Positions 1 through 6,509 are shown, counted from the first letter of the stretch. The stretch is 6,722 bases of DNA from Pseudomonadota bacterium (GCA_023439425.1 JAEXNZ010000099.1:1-6722), one strand, 5' to 3'. Notes: generated from the sequence alone by a model not told the origin. Numbers and translations are program-made.

Positions 1-3000
1 GCGCAGACGGCATCGGTGGTGGAAAGCGGCACCGTGTACACGCCGAAGGTTCGCATCAAAGCCGGATCCCCCGAGTACGTCCGCGACGACATCGGCACGC
101 TGGGTGCTTACTTCCAGCCAGGTCGAATCGTGAACTCCTACGGCAATAGCCGGGATCGGGTGATTGAGTTCCGGCCCCCAGGCAAGGATCCGCGCTGGCA
201 GGTGAAGGTGCAGATGGTCGACAAGGACGGGAACGCTGTTCCGGGCGAAGGCCCGCGCTGGCACAGCACGAGCCCGCCCCCGCGTGATCTGTATTCCGTG
301 CTGGGGAAGCCCGAACGGAAGGCGAGAAGGGACGCCAAATCGGCTTCCGCCGCAGCTGCGAAGAAGGAAGGCCAAGCAAAGCCAGAGCCGAGCCCCGAGC
401 CATCGACGTCGTCGCCCGTTGAGGGCGGCCCGCAAGCCGCTGGCGCGGCAGCAGCGGACAACGCTGCGGGGCGGTCGGATCCGCTCTTTTCGCGGCGTGG
501 GTGGGATGCCGATTTCCCTGATGTCGTCACTGCACACCGTCCTGGCCACCTGAGCGCTCACGCGGACTACGCAGCGGCGAAGGCGGGGGACGACACGGCA
601 GCCCTGCGCGTGGCCCGTGACGTCATCACCCCAGAGTTCGTCGAAAACGTGCGTGCTGCGTTGCCGGAAGGCAGCAAGCCGCTGGTGGTGGCCGTGCAGT
701 CCCGGGAGGCGACGGGCAACAACCGGGTCCCGCGGATGGCGGCGGAGGTGCTGGCGGCGCGGCTGGGCCTGCAGGTGTCGGAGGACATCGTCCAGGCTGC
801 GAAGGTCAATCGCAGCGGCGGCGATGCGCTGCACCGCTTGGCCAACCAGCCCCCGTTCACCGGCAAGGTCGAGGCCGGGCGCGACTATCTGCTCATCGAT
901 GACACCCTGACTCAGGGCGGCACCCTGGCCCAGCTCAAGACCCACATCGAGGACAACGGCGGCAAGGTCGTGCTGGCCACTGCTTTGACCGGCAAGGACT
1001 ATTCGCGGAGAATCGCACTCAACTCCCAGAGCCTTGCCGACGTCCGTGAACGCTTCGGATCAATCGAACCCTGGTGGCGTGACCAGTTCGGCTACGGCTT
1101 CGAAGGCCTCACCGAGTCCGAAGCCCGCACCATCCTCACCCTCGACAGGGGACGTCTCGATGCTGACGCCCTCCGAGATCGCGTCGCTGCAGGCCGAGTA
1201 TCGGGCCTCCGGGCAGTGGGCGAAGGAGCAGCTGGCCAAGGATCCGGAACTGAAGCACCTGGGCCCGGCGGGCGGGTAAATCGATTCGCCGCCCCGGCCG
1301 CCGGCGGCGGCCTGGACTTCGACCGCGCGCTGCAGCTCAAGACCGATCTGACTCAGCACTGGGGCGAGAATGCGCCCAACGTGGTGGTGGTCCGCTCGGC
1401 ACAAGACTTCCCGGCGAGCGCCAAGGCGGACGCCGGCTATCAGCGCGCCGAGGGCGTGTATGCCGGCAGGGACACGGTCTGGATCAACAGCGGCAACATC
1501 GCCACTGAGGAACGCTTCGCCCAGGTGCTCGCCCATGAGGCCATTGGCCACTACGGCGTTGAGTCCGTGGTGGGGCCCAAGGACTGGAACCAGATCGTCG
1601 ATGCGATCGACAGCTTGGCCGCCGAGGGGCGGGGCAGCGCGGCGCTGCAGTCGGTCCTGGCAGATGTGACCAGGCGCTACGGAACGGTCGATCGCGAGAC
1701 GTTTGCCAAGGAAGCGATCGCCGTCATGGCAGAGCGGGGGATCCGCAACAGTTTCACCAGCCGTGTCATTGCGGCGGTGCGCCGGTTCCTGCGCAGGGTG
1801 ATGCCATCGCTTAGGTGGTCAGAGGGCGACGTGCGCGACCTGCTGAGCCAAGCCGACGGCTTCCTGCGCGCCGGCGCTGCGGCTCCGGTGCAGCGCGAAA
1901 TGGTGCGCTCCTATGCCTTTGCGCAGCCGCAGATTGACGGTCGTGGCGAAGCCTTCGTCGAGCGCGAGGGCGGCAGGTTCGTCCGCCGTGACGATCAGTG
2001 GTATCTCACCGACGCACGCGGCCGGCCGGCCGACTTCCTGACCGCCGGCGCGGCGCGCGCTGAAGCAGAGCGTACCGGTGGCCAGGTGCTGGTGGATCCG
2101 GTGGAGAGCGGGCCGCGCACCTGGAGCGTCGTGCTGCCCAACGGTGCCGAACTGACCCGCGCGGCGCGTGGACGATTGTTCAGCATGCCGCCGGCGGATG
2201 CCCTGGCCGACATCGATGCCATTCAGATGGGCGTTCAGTCCGAGGGCGTGCTGGCACGGGCAAAACAGATGCTGCTCGACGCAACCCCTGCAAAGCTCAA
2301 GGACAGTCTGCGGCCCACGTGGCTGGGCGCACTGGCAACGCGGCACCTCACCGAGCTGGGTGGGGACTACTTCAAGAACATCAGTCACAACTCGCACTAC
2401 CTGGCTAAGATGCAGGCAGACCGGAACAAGCTGCAGGCAGAGGCGGAGGCTGTCGTTGAAGGTGCCCGGCAGTGGGCCGGCAAGAACCGAGCGGAGAGCC
2501 GGCGTCTGTTCGACCTGATGCACCAGGCAACGATCGACGGCGTGGATCCCTCAACCGAGTACCAGCCCCTGCAGTTCCGCATGCCAGGGCAGCAGAAGCT
2601 CTATGAGGTGAACCGCAAAAACATCACGCACGCGATCAAGATCAAACAGCAGCAGATGCGCGAGCGCAGTGGCGACAGCAAGGCCAACATGATTAACGAG
2701 ATCAAGGCCCTGAAGGCGCTCCTGCAGGCGGAGCCGCGCCGCCGGCAGCAGTACGCGCCACTGGTGGAACAGTGGTCGCACATGGGCCCTGAGGCTCGCT
2801 CGATCTACACCCAGTTCCGCGACTCATACCGCAGCCGTTCCGACGCCGTGGAAGAGGCCTTGGTTCAGCGATTTGAGGACTTGAAGGGGGATGACCTCAC
2901 CGGTGTGTTCACTGACAGTAGCCGTCGCATGCTCGTGCACAAGATTCGCGAACAGTTCGAGACCGCCCGGCTGCAGGGCGTTTACTTCCCGCTGCAGCGG

Positions 3001-5046
3001 TTTGGCCGCTTCTTCATCGCCGCGGAGAAGAGCGATACCAGCACCTACCTGATGTTCGAGAACGTCAATGACCAGGAGCGGGCTGTGAAAGACCTGGTCC
3101 GGCGTGGCTGGACCGTCAAAGCCAAGGGGGCAAAGTCCCAAGGCAAGGCCTCCGACGCGCCAAGTGGCACGTTTGTCGCAGATGTTATTGACCAGCTGCG
3201 GAAGTCCAACGTTTCCGATCAGGTCCAAGACCAGATCTACCAGCTCTACCTGGAGACGATGCCGGAACTGTCGATGCGCAAGCACCAGATCCACCGGAAA
3301 GCGGTCCCCGGCTTTGACCCGGACGCCGTGCGCGCCTTTGCCTACAACATGCACCACGGCTCCCATCAGCTGGCCCGCCTGCGATTTGCGCACAAGCTGC
3401 AGGGCGTGTTGGCCGACCTGAAGGACAAGCAGAAGCAGAACCAGAGCGACCCGGGTAGTGACACGCGACGTATAGCCGCCGGCGATGCCATCCTCGAAGA
3501 ACTGGGCCGCCGGCACGACTGGATCATGAACCCGACGGACTCGGCGCTGACGAACCTGGTCTCTTCGTTCGGCTTCACGTACTACCTGGGTGCAACCCCT
3601 GCCGCCGCCCTTGTCAACGTGACCCAGACCGCCCTGGTGTCATACCCATACCTGGCCAGCAGGCACGGCGCGGTCAAAGCCATGAACTACCTGCTGGCAG
3701 CCAGCAAGGATGCAGTGAGGACAGTTGGGAACATCCAGAAGACCCTGACCGACCCCGACGAGCAGCGCGCCTACCAGGCGCTCGAGGCGGCCGGCGCGAT
3801 CGACAAGACCCAGGCGCACAACCTCGCCGGCATCGCCGAGGGCGGCATGGCCGGCTACAACCCGGCCTGGAGCAAGGCCATGGAAATCATCGGGTGGGGT
3901 TTCCACAAGACCGAAGTGGTCAACCGCGAGGCAACCGGCATGGCGGCCTTCCGCCTGGCACGGGCTGACGGGAAGTCCTTCGACGAGTCCGTTCAGTTCG
4001 CGCGCGACGCCATCTTCGACACGCATTTCGACTACAGCAACGCCAACCGTGCGCGGTTCATGCAGAGCGGTACCGCGAAGGTCCTGCTGATGTTCCGGCA
4101 ATACAGCCTCAACATGACCTGGGCGCTGGGCCGCATGGTGTGGCAGGCCACGAAGGGACAGGATCCCGAGGTGCGCCAGATCGCACGGCGCAACCTGGTG
4201 GGCATCATGGGCATGAGTTCCCTGTTCTCCGGGGCCTTGGGCCTGCCGATGATGGGCATGGTGATGGGCGCGCTGGATGGCATCCAGGCGACGTTCGGAG
4301 ACGACGACGAACCGTGGAGTGCGGAAACTGAGCTACGTGCGTTCCTGGGCAACATGCTGGGGCGCGGCGCAGCTGACGTCCTGCTCAACGGGCCGATCGA
4401 CAAGCTGACCGGGGCAAACATCTCCGGCCGCGTCGGCTTGGACAGTCTCTGGATCCGCGACGCTGATCGTGAGCTCGATGGGAGGGGCATGTTCAACCAC
4501 CTGCTCGAGCAGGCGGCTGGGCCCATGGGCGGCGTGCTCAAGAACGTGCTGGTGGGCAAACAGCAGATCGACGAGGGCCATACCCTGCGCGGCGTCGAAA
4601 CCATGCTGCCGAAGGGCCTCAAGGACGTGCTCAAGGCTGGTCGCTACGCCACGCAGGGCGTCAACACGCTGCGAGGAGACCCGGTGGTGGAGGATCTTTC
4701 TCCCTACGAGATCATCCTGCAGGCCAACGGCTTCTCGCCCGAGAAGGTGTCGCGTCAGTACGAAACGACCAGGTCGCTGAAGAACTATGAACAGCATGTT
4801 CTGAACCGGAAGGACTCCCTCCGCAACGCCTTTGCGATGGCTGTTCGCAATGGTGACCCGGAGGCAAAGGCCGCTGCTCTGGCCAAGATCCGCGCCTTCA
4901 ACAAGGCGTGGCCACAAGTCGCAATTGACTCGGCAAGTCTCAATCGAGTGGTAGTCGGCCGCGCGCGCTATAGCGCAAAGGCCGAGAACGGCATCGTGTT
5001 GAACCCGAAGTTGGCAGCAAGGCTGAACAGTGAAGTAGTGCCGTAA
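1..5046 (+). CDS. Giant phage polyvalent protein (PRTase + zincin-like + PLxRFG), 5' partial
   Basis: The frame is open from base 1 (codons AQTAS precede the first GTG at 16). No ribosome-binding site precedes that GTG, so the true start is probably upstream. Residues below are numbered from GTG 16 (1676 aa). Residues 1-100 form a compact module I cannot name. Residues 103-155 are an Ala/Pro/Ser/Lys linker. Residues about 175-350 are a phosphoribosyltransferase fold, with the PRPP-binding loop LLIDDTLTQGGT at 292-303. Residues about 430-620 are zincin-like, with HEAIGH at 507-512 and a downstream FAKEAIAVMAE (E566). Residues about 780-970 are helical and charged. PLQRFG is at 992-997. Hydrophobic stretches lie at about 1185-1210 and 1394-1420. 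PLxRFG proteins are known from phages and prophages as very long multidomain proteins near structural genes. Packaging into the virion and delivery with the DNA is an inference, and no substrate for the enzyme domains can be read. The phage assignment is firm; the enzymatic roles are not. Confidence 0.9.
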   Translation, partial: AQTASVVESGTVYTPKVRIKAGSPEYVRDDIGTLGAYFQPGRIVNSYGNSRDRVIEFRPPGKDPRWQVKVQMVDKDGNAVPGEGPRWHSTSPPPRDLYSVLGKPERKARRDAKSASAAAAKKEGQAKPEPSPEPSTSSPVEGGPQAAGAAAADNAAGRSDPLFSRRGWDADFPDVVTAHRPGHLSAHADYAAAKAGDDTAALRVARDVITPEFVENVRAALPEGSKPLVVAVQSREATGNNRVPRMAAEVLAARLGLQVSEDIVQAAKVNRSGGDALHRLANQPPFTGKVEAGRDYLLIDDTLTQGGTLAQLKTHIEDNGGKVVLATALTGKDYSRRIALNSQSLADVRERFGSIEPWWRDQFGYGFEGLTESEARTILTLDRGRLDADALRDRVAAGRVSGLRAVGEGAAGQGSGTEAPGPGGRVNRFAAPAAGGGLDFDRALQLKTDLTQHWGENAPNVVVVRSAQDFPASAKADAGYQRAEGVYAGRDTVWINSGNIATEERFAQVLAHEAIGHYGVESVVGPKDWNQIVDAIDSLAAEGRGSAALQSVLADVTRRYGTVDRETFAKEAIAVMAERGIRNSFTSRVIAAVRRFLRRVMPSLRWSEGDVRDLLSQADGFLRAGAAAPVQREMVRSYAFAQPQIDGRGEAFVEREGGRFVRRDDQWYLTDARGRPADFLTAGAARAEAERTGGQVLVDPVESGPRTWSVVLPNGAELTRAARGRLFSMPPADALADIDAIQMGVQSEGVLARAKQMLLDATPAKLKDSLRPTWLGALATRHLTELGGDYFKNISHNSHYLAKMQADRNKLQAEAEAVVEGARQWAGKNRAESRRLFDLMHQATIDGVDPSTEYQPLQFRMPGQQKLYEVNRKNITHAIKIKQQQMRERSGDSKANMINEIKALKALLQAEPRRRQQYAPLVEQWSHMGPEARSIYTQFRDSYRSRSDAVEEALVQRFEDLKGDDLTGVFTDSSRRMLVHKIREQFETARLQGVYFPLQRFGRFFIAAEKSDTSTYLMFENVNDQERAVKDLVRRGWTVKAKGAKSQGKASDAPSGTFVADVIDQLRKSNVSDQVQDQIYQLYLETMPELSMRKHQIHRKAVPGFDPDAVRAFAYNMHHGSHQLARLRFAHKLQGVLADLKDKQKQNQSDPGSDTRRIAAGDAILEELGRRHDWIMNPTDSALTNLVSSFGFTYYLGATPAAALVNVTQTALVSYPYLASRHGAVKAMNYLLAASKDAVRTVGNIQKTLTDPDEQRAYQALEAAGAIDKTQAHNLAGIAEGGMAGYNPAWSKAMEIIGWGFHKTEVVNREATGMAAFRLARADGKSFDESVQFARDAIFDTHFDYSNANRARFMQSGTAKVLLMFRQYSLNMTWALGRMVWQATKGQDPEVRQIARRNLVGIMGMSSLFSGALGLPMMGMVMGALDGIQATFGDDDEPWSAETELRAFLGNMLGRGAADVLLNGPIDKLTGANISGRVGLDSLWIRDADRELDGRGMFNHLLEQAAGPMGGVLKNVLVGKQQIDEGHTLRGVETMLPKGLKDVLKAGRYATQGVNTLRGDPVVEDLSPYEIILQANGFSPEKVSRQYETTRSLKNYEQHVLNRKDSLRNAFAMAVRNGDPEAKAAALAKIRAFNKAWPQVAIDSASLNRVVVGRARYSAKAENGIVLNPKLAARLNSEVVP
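1160..1279 (+). CDS. Possible 39-aa overlapping ORF nested in the polyvalent gene
   Basis: The ATG at 1160 opens a 39-codon frame (MLTPSEIASLQAEYRASGQW... ending HLGPAGG, TAA at 1277-1279), offset from the giant frame. AGGGGA at 1147-1152 lies 7 nt upstream as a possible ribosome-binding site. By my hand count, 36 of 39 third positions are G or C in this frame. In the giant frame over the same bases only about half are, although that frame is about 85% G or C just downstream. The peptide looks like an ordered amphipathic helix, whereas the giant frame here reads as Gly/Ala/Arg linker. I do not recognise a family. Alternatives are chance composition in a linker, or a relic of a separate small gene trapped when neighbouring genes fused in frame. 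A perfect 7-bp GGCCGCC/GGCGGCC hairpin (1296-1312) follows the stop. Confidence 0.4.
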   Translation: MLTPSEIASLQAEYRASGQWAKEQLAKDPELKHLGPAGG

Positions 5047-5088
5047 CTTTGACTCGGTCAGCGATGTGCTTGCATGGATGCATGGTGA

Positions 5089-5112
5089 AGCGTCGGCGGT
5101 GTTGCCGACGCT
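5089..5112 (+). other. Intercistronic stem-loop
   Basis: AGCGTCGGC (5089-5097) and GCCGACGCT (5104-5112) form a perfect 9-bp stem with a 6-nt loop. It lies in the 89-bp gap between the giant gene and the next CDS, ending 23 nt before that start codon. No T-run follows, so it is not a standard intrinsic terminator. It may be an mRNA-stabilising or processing hairpin, or a partial attenuator. Just upstream is the direct repeat TGCATGG-A-TGCATGG (5071-5085). Confidence 0.6.
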
Positions 5113-5135
5113 ACTGAAACAGGGGGCAGGAGTTG

Positions 5136-5486
5136 ATGGACACGAAGGACGTTCAGGTAGTCGCCAAGGGTGAAGCACGGCAGCGAGCGGATGACCCAGA
5201 CCAAGGGCTGGGGTTTGCTTTTGGTGCAACCGGCATCGACAAGGATCGCAAGACATCCAGAGGGCGGCACCAACGCCGCCAGTCACTGGAGAAGGGCATG
5301 GAAGACGATCGCCACCGCGTACAAGTCGTTGCGATGGAGGCATACAGGGCGGGGCGCTCGGGGCAGATCCCGCTTGATGTCCTGAAAATGTACGACGAGC
5401 TCACCCGCGACCAGCACGCTATGGCCAGGACCACCACGGTATTGCTCACGTCAATGCGCCGAATGCTTGGGCTACCGGAACTATGA
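5136..5486 (+). CDS. Small phage-type protein of unknown function
   Basis: This gene encodes 116 residues from ATG 5136. A TTG at 5133 is in frame, but it abuts the AGGAG at 5128-5132. The GGGGG at 5122-5126 and that AGGAG place ATG 5136 at usable spacing, so I prefer it. The N-terminal half is charged and rich in Arg and Lys (a basic stretch around residues 37-52) and may be disordered. The C-terminal half, from about residue 55, looks folded and helical: QVVAMEAYRAGRSGQIPLDV, then a helix reading LTRDQHAMARTTTVLLTSMR and ending MLGLPEL. There is no signal peptide or convincing membrane segment. It follows the polyvalent gene in the same direction after 89 bp and ends 6 bp before an intrinsic terminator, so it is probably the last gene of that operon. 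I recognise no named family; a structural or packaging accessory role would only be a guess from position. Confidence 0.75.
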   Translation: MDTKDVQVVAKGEARQRADDPDQGLGFAFGATGIDKDRKTSRGRHQRRQSLEKGMEDDRHRVQVVAMEAYRAGRSGQIPLDVLKMYDELTRDQHAMARTTTVLLTSMRRMLGLPEL

Positions 5487-5492
5487 CTATCA

Positions 5493-5517
5493 GGGCCGCC
5501 CCGGCGGCCCCTTGTTT
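5493..5517 (+). terminator. Rho-independent terminator after the late operon
   Basis: GGGCCGC (5493-5499), loop CCCG and GCGGCCC (5504-5510) form a perfect 7-bp all-GC stem. It is followed by CTTGTTT (5511-5517), a T-rich tail interrupted by one G. It begins 6 bp after the TGA of the preceding gene. Strong stem, position and tail together make this the best terminator in the window. It implies that the BLUF gene downstream is transcribed mainly from its own promoter. Confidence 0.8.
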
Positions 5518-5548
5518 GCCGTGTCGCCCACCGAGGTGAGCCTTCACG

Positions 5549-5576
5549 TTCAGGGAACCGCAGCAGTGGCTAGACT
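5549..5576 (+). promoter_or_regulatory. Weak candidate sigma70 promoter for the BLUF gene
   Basis: TTCAGG (5549-5554) and TAGACT (5571-5576) are separated by 16 bp. They match the -35 and -10 consensus at 3/6 and 4/6 positions. The location is reasonable: downstream of the terminator and 31 bp before the BLUF start. The sequence match alone is weak. Confidence 0.3.
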
Positions 5577-5596
5577 GAACGCTCAGGGGCTACAAC

Positions 5597-5602
5597 AGGA
5601 GA
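5597..5602 (+). promoter_or_regulatory. Ribosome-binding site that sets the BLUF start
   Basis: AGGAGA lies 5 nt before ATG 5608. The frame is open back to an ATG at 5467, but that longer version would run through the terminator hairpin and add 47 residues with no BLUF similarity. The shorter start also puts the flavin-site Tyr at residue 8, as in short BLUF proteins. Confidence 0.8.
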
Positions 5603-5607
5603 CAGGT

Positions 5608-6033
5608 ATGGCCCTGCATTCTCTGGTTTATGTCAGTCAGGTACTTCCTGGCCTGACCGTAAGTGAGATTGACGCCTTAGTTAAAGACGCTTCGGAACAC
5701 AATCAAATCGCTGGGGTCACTGGCGTGCTGCTGACGGATGGACTGCAGTTTCTGCAATACATCGAAGGGCCTGAGGATGGGCTCGCGCTGGCGTATTCGA
5801 GAATACTGAATTCGACAAGCCACACCGAAATCATGGAGTTGGGGCGCGCTCGCGGCGGCAGCCGTCGCTTTCCCTACTGGTCAATACGTTGGATAGCTGT
5901 TGAGCAGGACGAGCTGAAGCTCACGAGGTCTAGCGACTGGCGTGGGCTGGCTGCTCGGCGAGGGGGGGCCATATCGCAGCTACCCACCGGCATTGATCGG
6001 ATCGGATCCTTGGTGCGGCCCTACCTCCACTGA
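5608..6033 (+). CDS. Short BLUF-domain blue-light photoreceptor
   Basis: This 141-residue protein is essentially one BLUF domain (residues 3-95) plus a short C-terminal tail with no output domain. BLUF proteins bind FAD and sense blue light by rearranging hydrogen bonds around the flavin. The expected residues are visible. LVYVSQ contains the photoactive Tyr (Y8). HNQIAGVTGVLL contains the flavin-contacting Asn (N32). FLQYIEGPE contains the key Gln (Q50). FPYWS contains the semi-conserved Trp (W91). The spacings equal those of cyanobacterial Slr1694/PixD (Y8, Q50, W91). The usual Met two residues after the Trp is Ile (I93). Short BLUF proteins normally act by binding a separate partner or through oligomer changes; none can be named here. 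The gene follows the terminated phage operon and converges on the reverse-strand genes, with its TGA directly abutting their last putative stop. It could be prophage cargo or a host gene at the prophage edge. The family call is very secure; regulation and partner are unknown. Confidence 0.93.
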   Translation: MALHSLVYVSQVLPGLTVSEIDALVKDASEHNQIAGVTGVLLTDGLQFLQYIEGPEDGLALAYSRILNSTSHTEIMELGRARGGSRRFPYWSIRWIAVEQDELKLTRSSDWRGLAARRGGAISQLPTGIDRIGSLVRPYLH

Positions 6034-6211
6034 TCATGCCGCAGCCTTGGTCCGTCTCACGTTCTTAACCTTCCCGATCCCAGACTCACAGGTAGTGCGG
6101 GGAGGCATCCGACGCCGCACCCTGGCAGCTTCCACCCGGGAGCGCGGACACGAAGCGGCTGCTCCCTCAGCTCGTCCGCGCTTCCGGGGCCAGGCTTGGC
6201 CCGAAGCACGC
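6034..6211 (-). CDS. Possible small basic protein coupled to the zinc-ribbon gene
   Basis: A 58-residue reverse-strand frame starts at ATG 6211. It overlaps the zinc-ribbon stop by one base (TGATG), with AAGGA (6217-6221) 3 nt upstream. Its TGA (6034-6036) directly abuts the BLUF TGA (6031-6033). The peptide is very rich in Arg and Lys and ends CESGIGKVKNVRRTKAAA. It has no recognisable family. The coupling and exact tiling favour a real gene. Against it, Arg-rich frames arise easily in GC-rich non-coding DNA, and a long stem-loop (6135-6188) lies within it. If real, it is probably translated together with the upstream zinc protein. Confidence 0.35.
6091..6120. repeat. GTAG-headed hairpin resembling a REP-type element
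   Basis: GTAG (6092-6095) overlaps a perfect 6-bp stem GTGCGG (6095-6100)/CCGCAC (6115-6120), whose 14-nt loop can pair weakly on itself (GGA/TCC). REP-like elements headed by GTAG are established for Stenotrophomonas maltophilia (SMAG elements). This stem is shorter and less regular than typical ones, and no second copy is in the window, so the assignment is tentative. Confidence 0.25.
6135..6188. other. Long stem-loop between convergent genes
   Basis: CCCGGGAGCGCGGAC (6135-6149) pairs with GTCCGCGCTTCCGGG (6174-6188) over 15 bp with a single G-U wobble. The 24-nt loop contains its own GCTG/CAGC hairpin (6158-6161/6168-6171). A further GGGCCA/TGGCCC hairpin (6187-6202) overlaps the right arm and could form as an alternative fold. 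There is no T-run on either side. It could be a bidirectional transcription block, a small structured RNA or a REP-like element. Confidence 0.6.
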
Positions 6212-6212
6212 A

Positions 6213-6509
6213 TCAATCCTTGGGAACCGGTAGACCGTTCTGGATCAATAGGCGGTCATGCCGCTTTTGCTCTTCCCAGCAAAGCCTGAGCTGCCGGGCT
6301 GTCACTTCGCCGGTGTAGAAGCAGCACTGGCAGGTCAACGTTGCGCCGGCTTCGTCTAGCTGAAGGCCGGCCCCAGGAGCCAAGGTGCCAGATGCCTGGC
6401 AGCACGGGCACTTCGCTTTCAGAGTTTCCACTCGGCCGAGGCCGCCGGTGCGGTCCAAGAGGGCGCGGATCCGTTGAAGACGGAACGGCGCAGAGGGCTC
6501 TGAAGTCAT
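6213..6509 (-). CDS. Small zinc-ribbon protein of unknown function
   Basis: This 98-residue protein starts at ATG 6509. The frame upstream closes at a TAG (6555-6557) with no other start codon between, so this is the longest possible form. No good ribosome-binding site is seen. CPCC (C34, C36, C37) and CQCC (C60, C62, C63) supply two CxxC knuckles (C34/C37 and C60/C63) about 22 residues apart, as in zinc ribbons. The N-terminal 30 residues are basic and helical (RLQRIRALLDR). The C-terminal TARQLRLCWEEQKRHDRLL is probably a helix that could bind nucleic acid or protein. Small zinc-ribbon proteins of this kind are common in phage early operons; function here is not known. It runs opposite to the late operon and BLUF gene, so it belongs to a different transcript, possibly an early or immunity-side operon entering from the right. 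Confidence 0.8.
   Translation of the reverse strand: MTSEPSAPFRLQRIRALLDRTGGLGRVETLKAKCPCCQASGTLAPGAGLQLDEAGATLTCQCCFYTGEVTARQLRLCWEEQKRHDRLLIQNGLPVPKD

Noticed and set aside
5049..5077. TTGACT as a -35 box for the gene at 5136
   Set aside because: No acceptable -10 hexamer lies 16-18 bp downstream; co-transcription from upstream is simpler.
4333..5343. A 336-codon open frame on the reverse strand
   Set aside because: It lies opposite the conserved C-terminal part of the polyvalent gene and the next CDS, crosses the intergenic hairpin and reads as a composition-driven shadow. Other long reverse frames opposite 1060-4101 were rejected for the same reason.
5467..5607. Longer N-terminus for the BLUF gene from ATG 5467
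   Set aside because: It would overlap the preceding gene and run through the terminator stem. It has no BLUF similarity, and ATG 5608 has a good ribosome-binding site.
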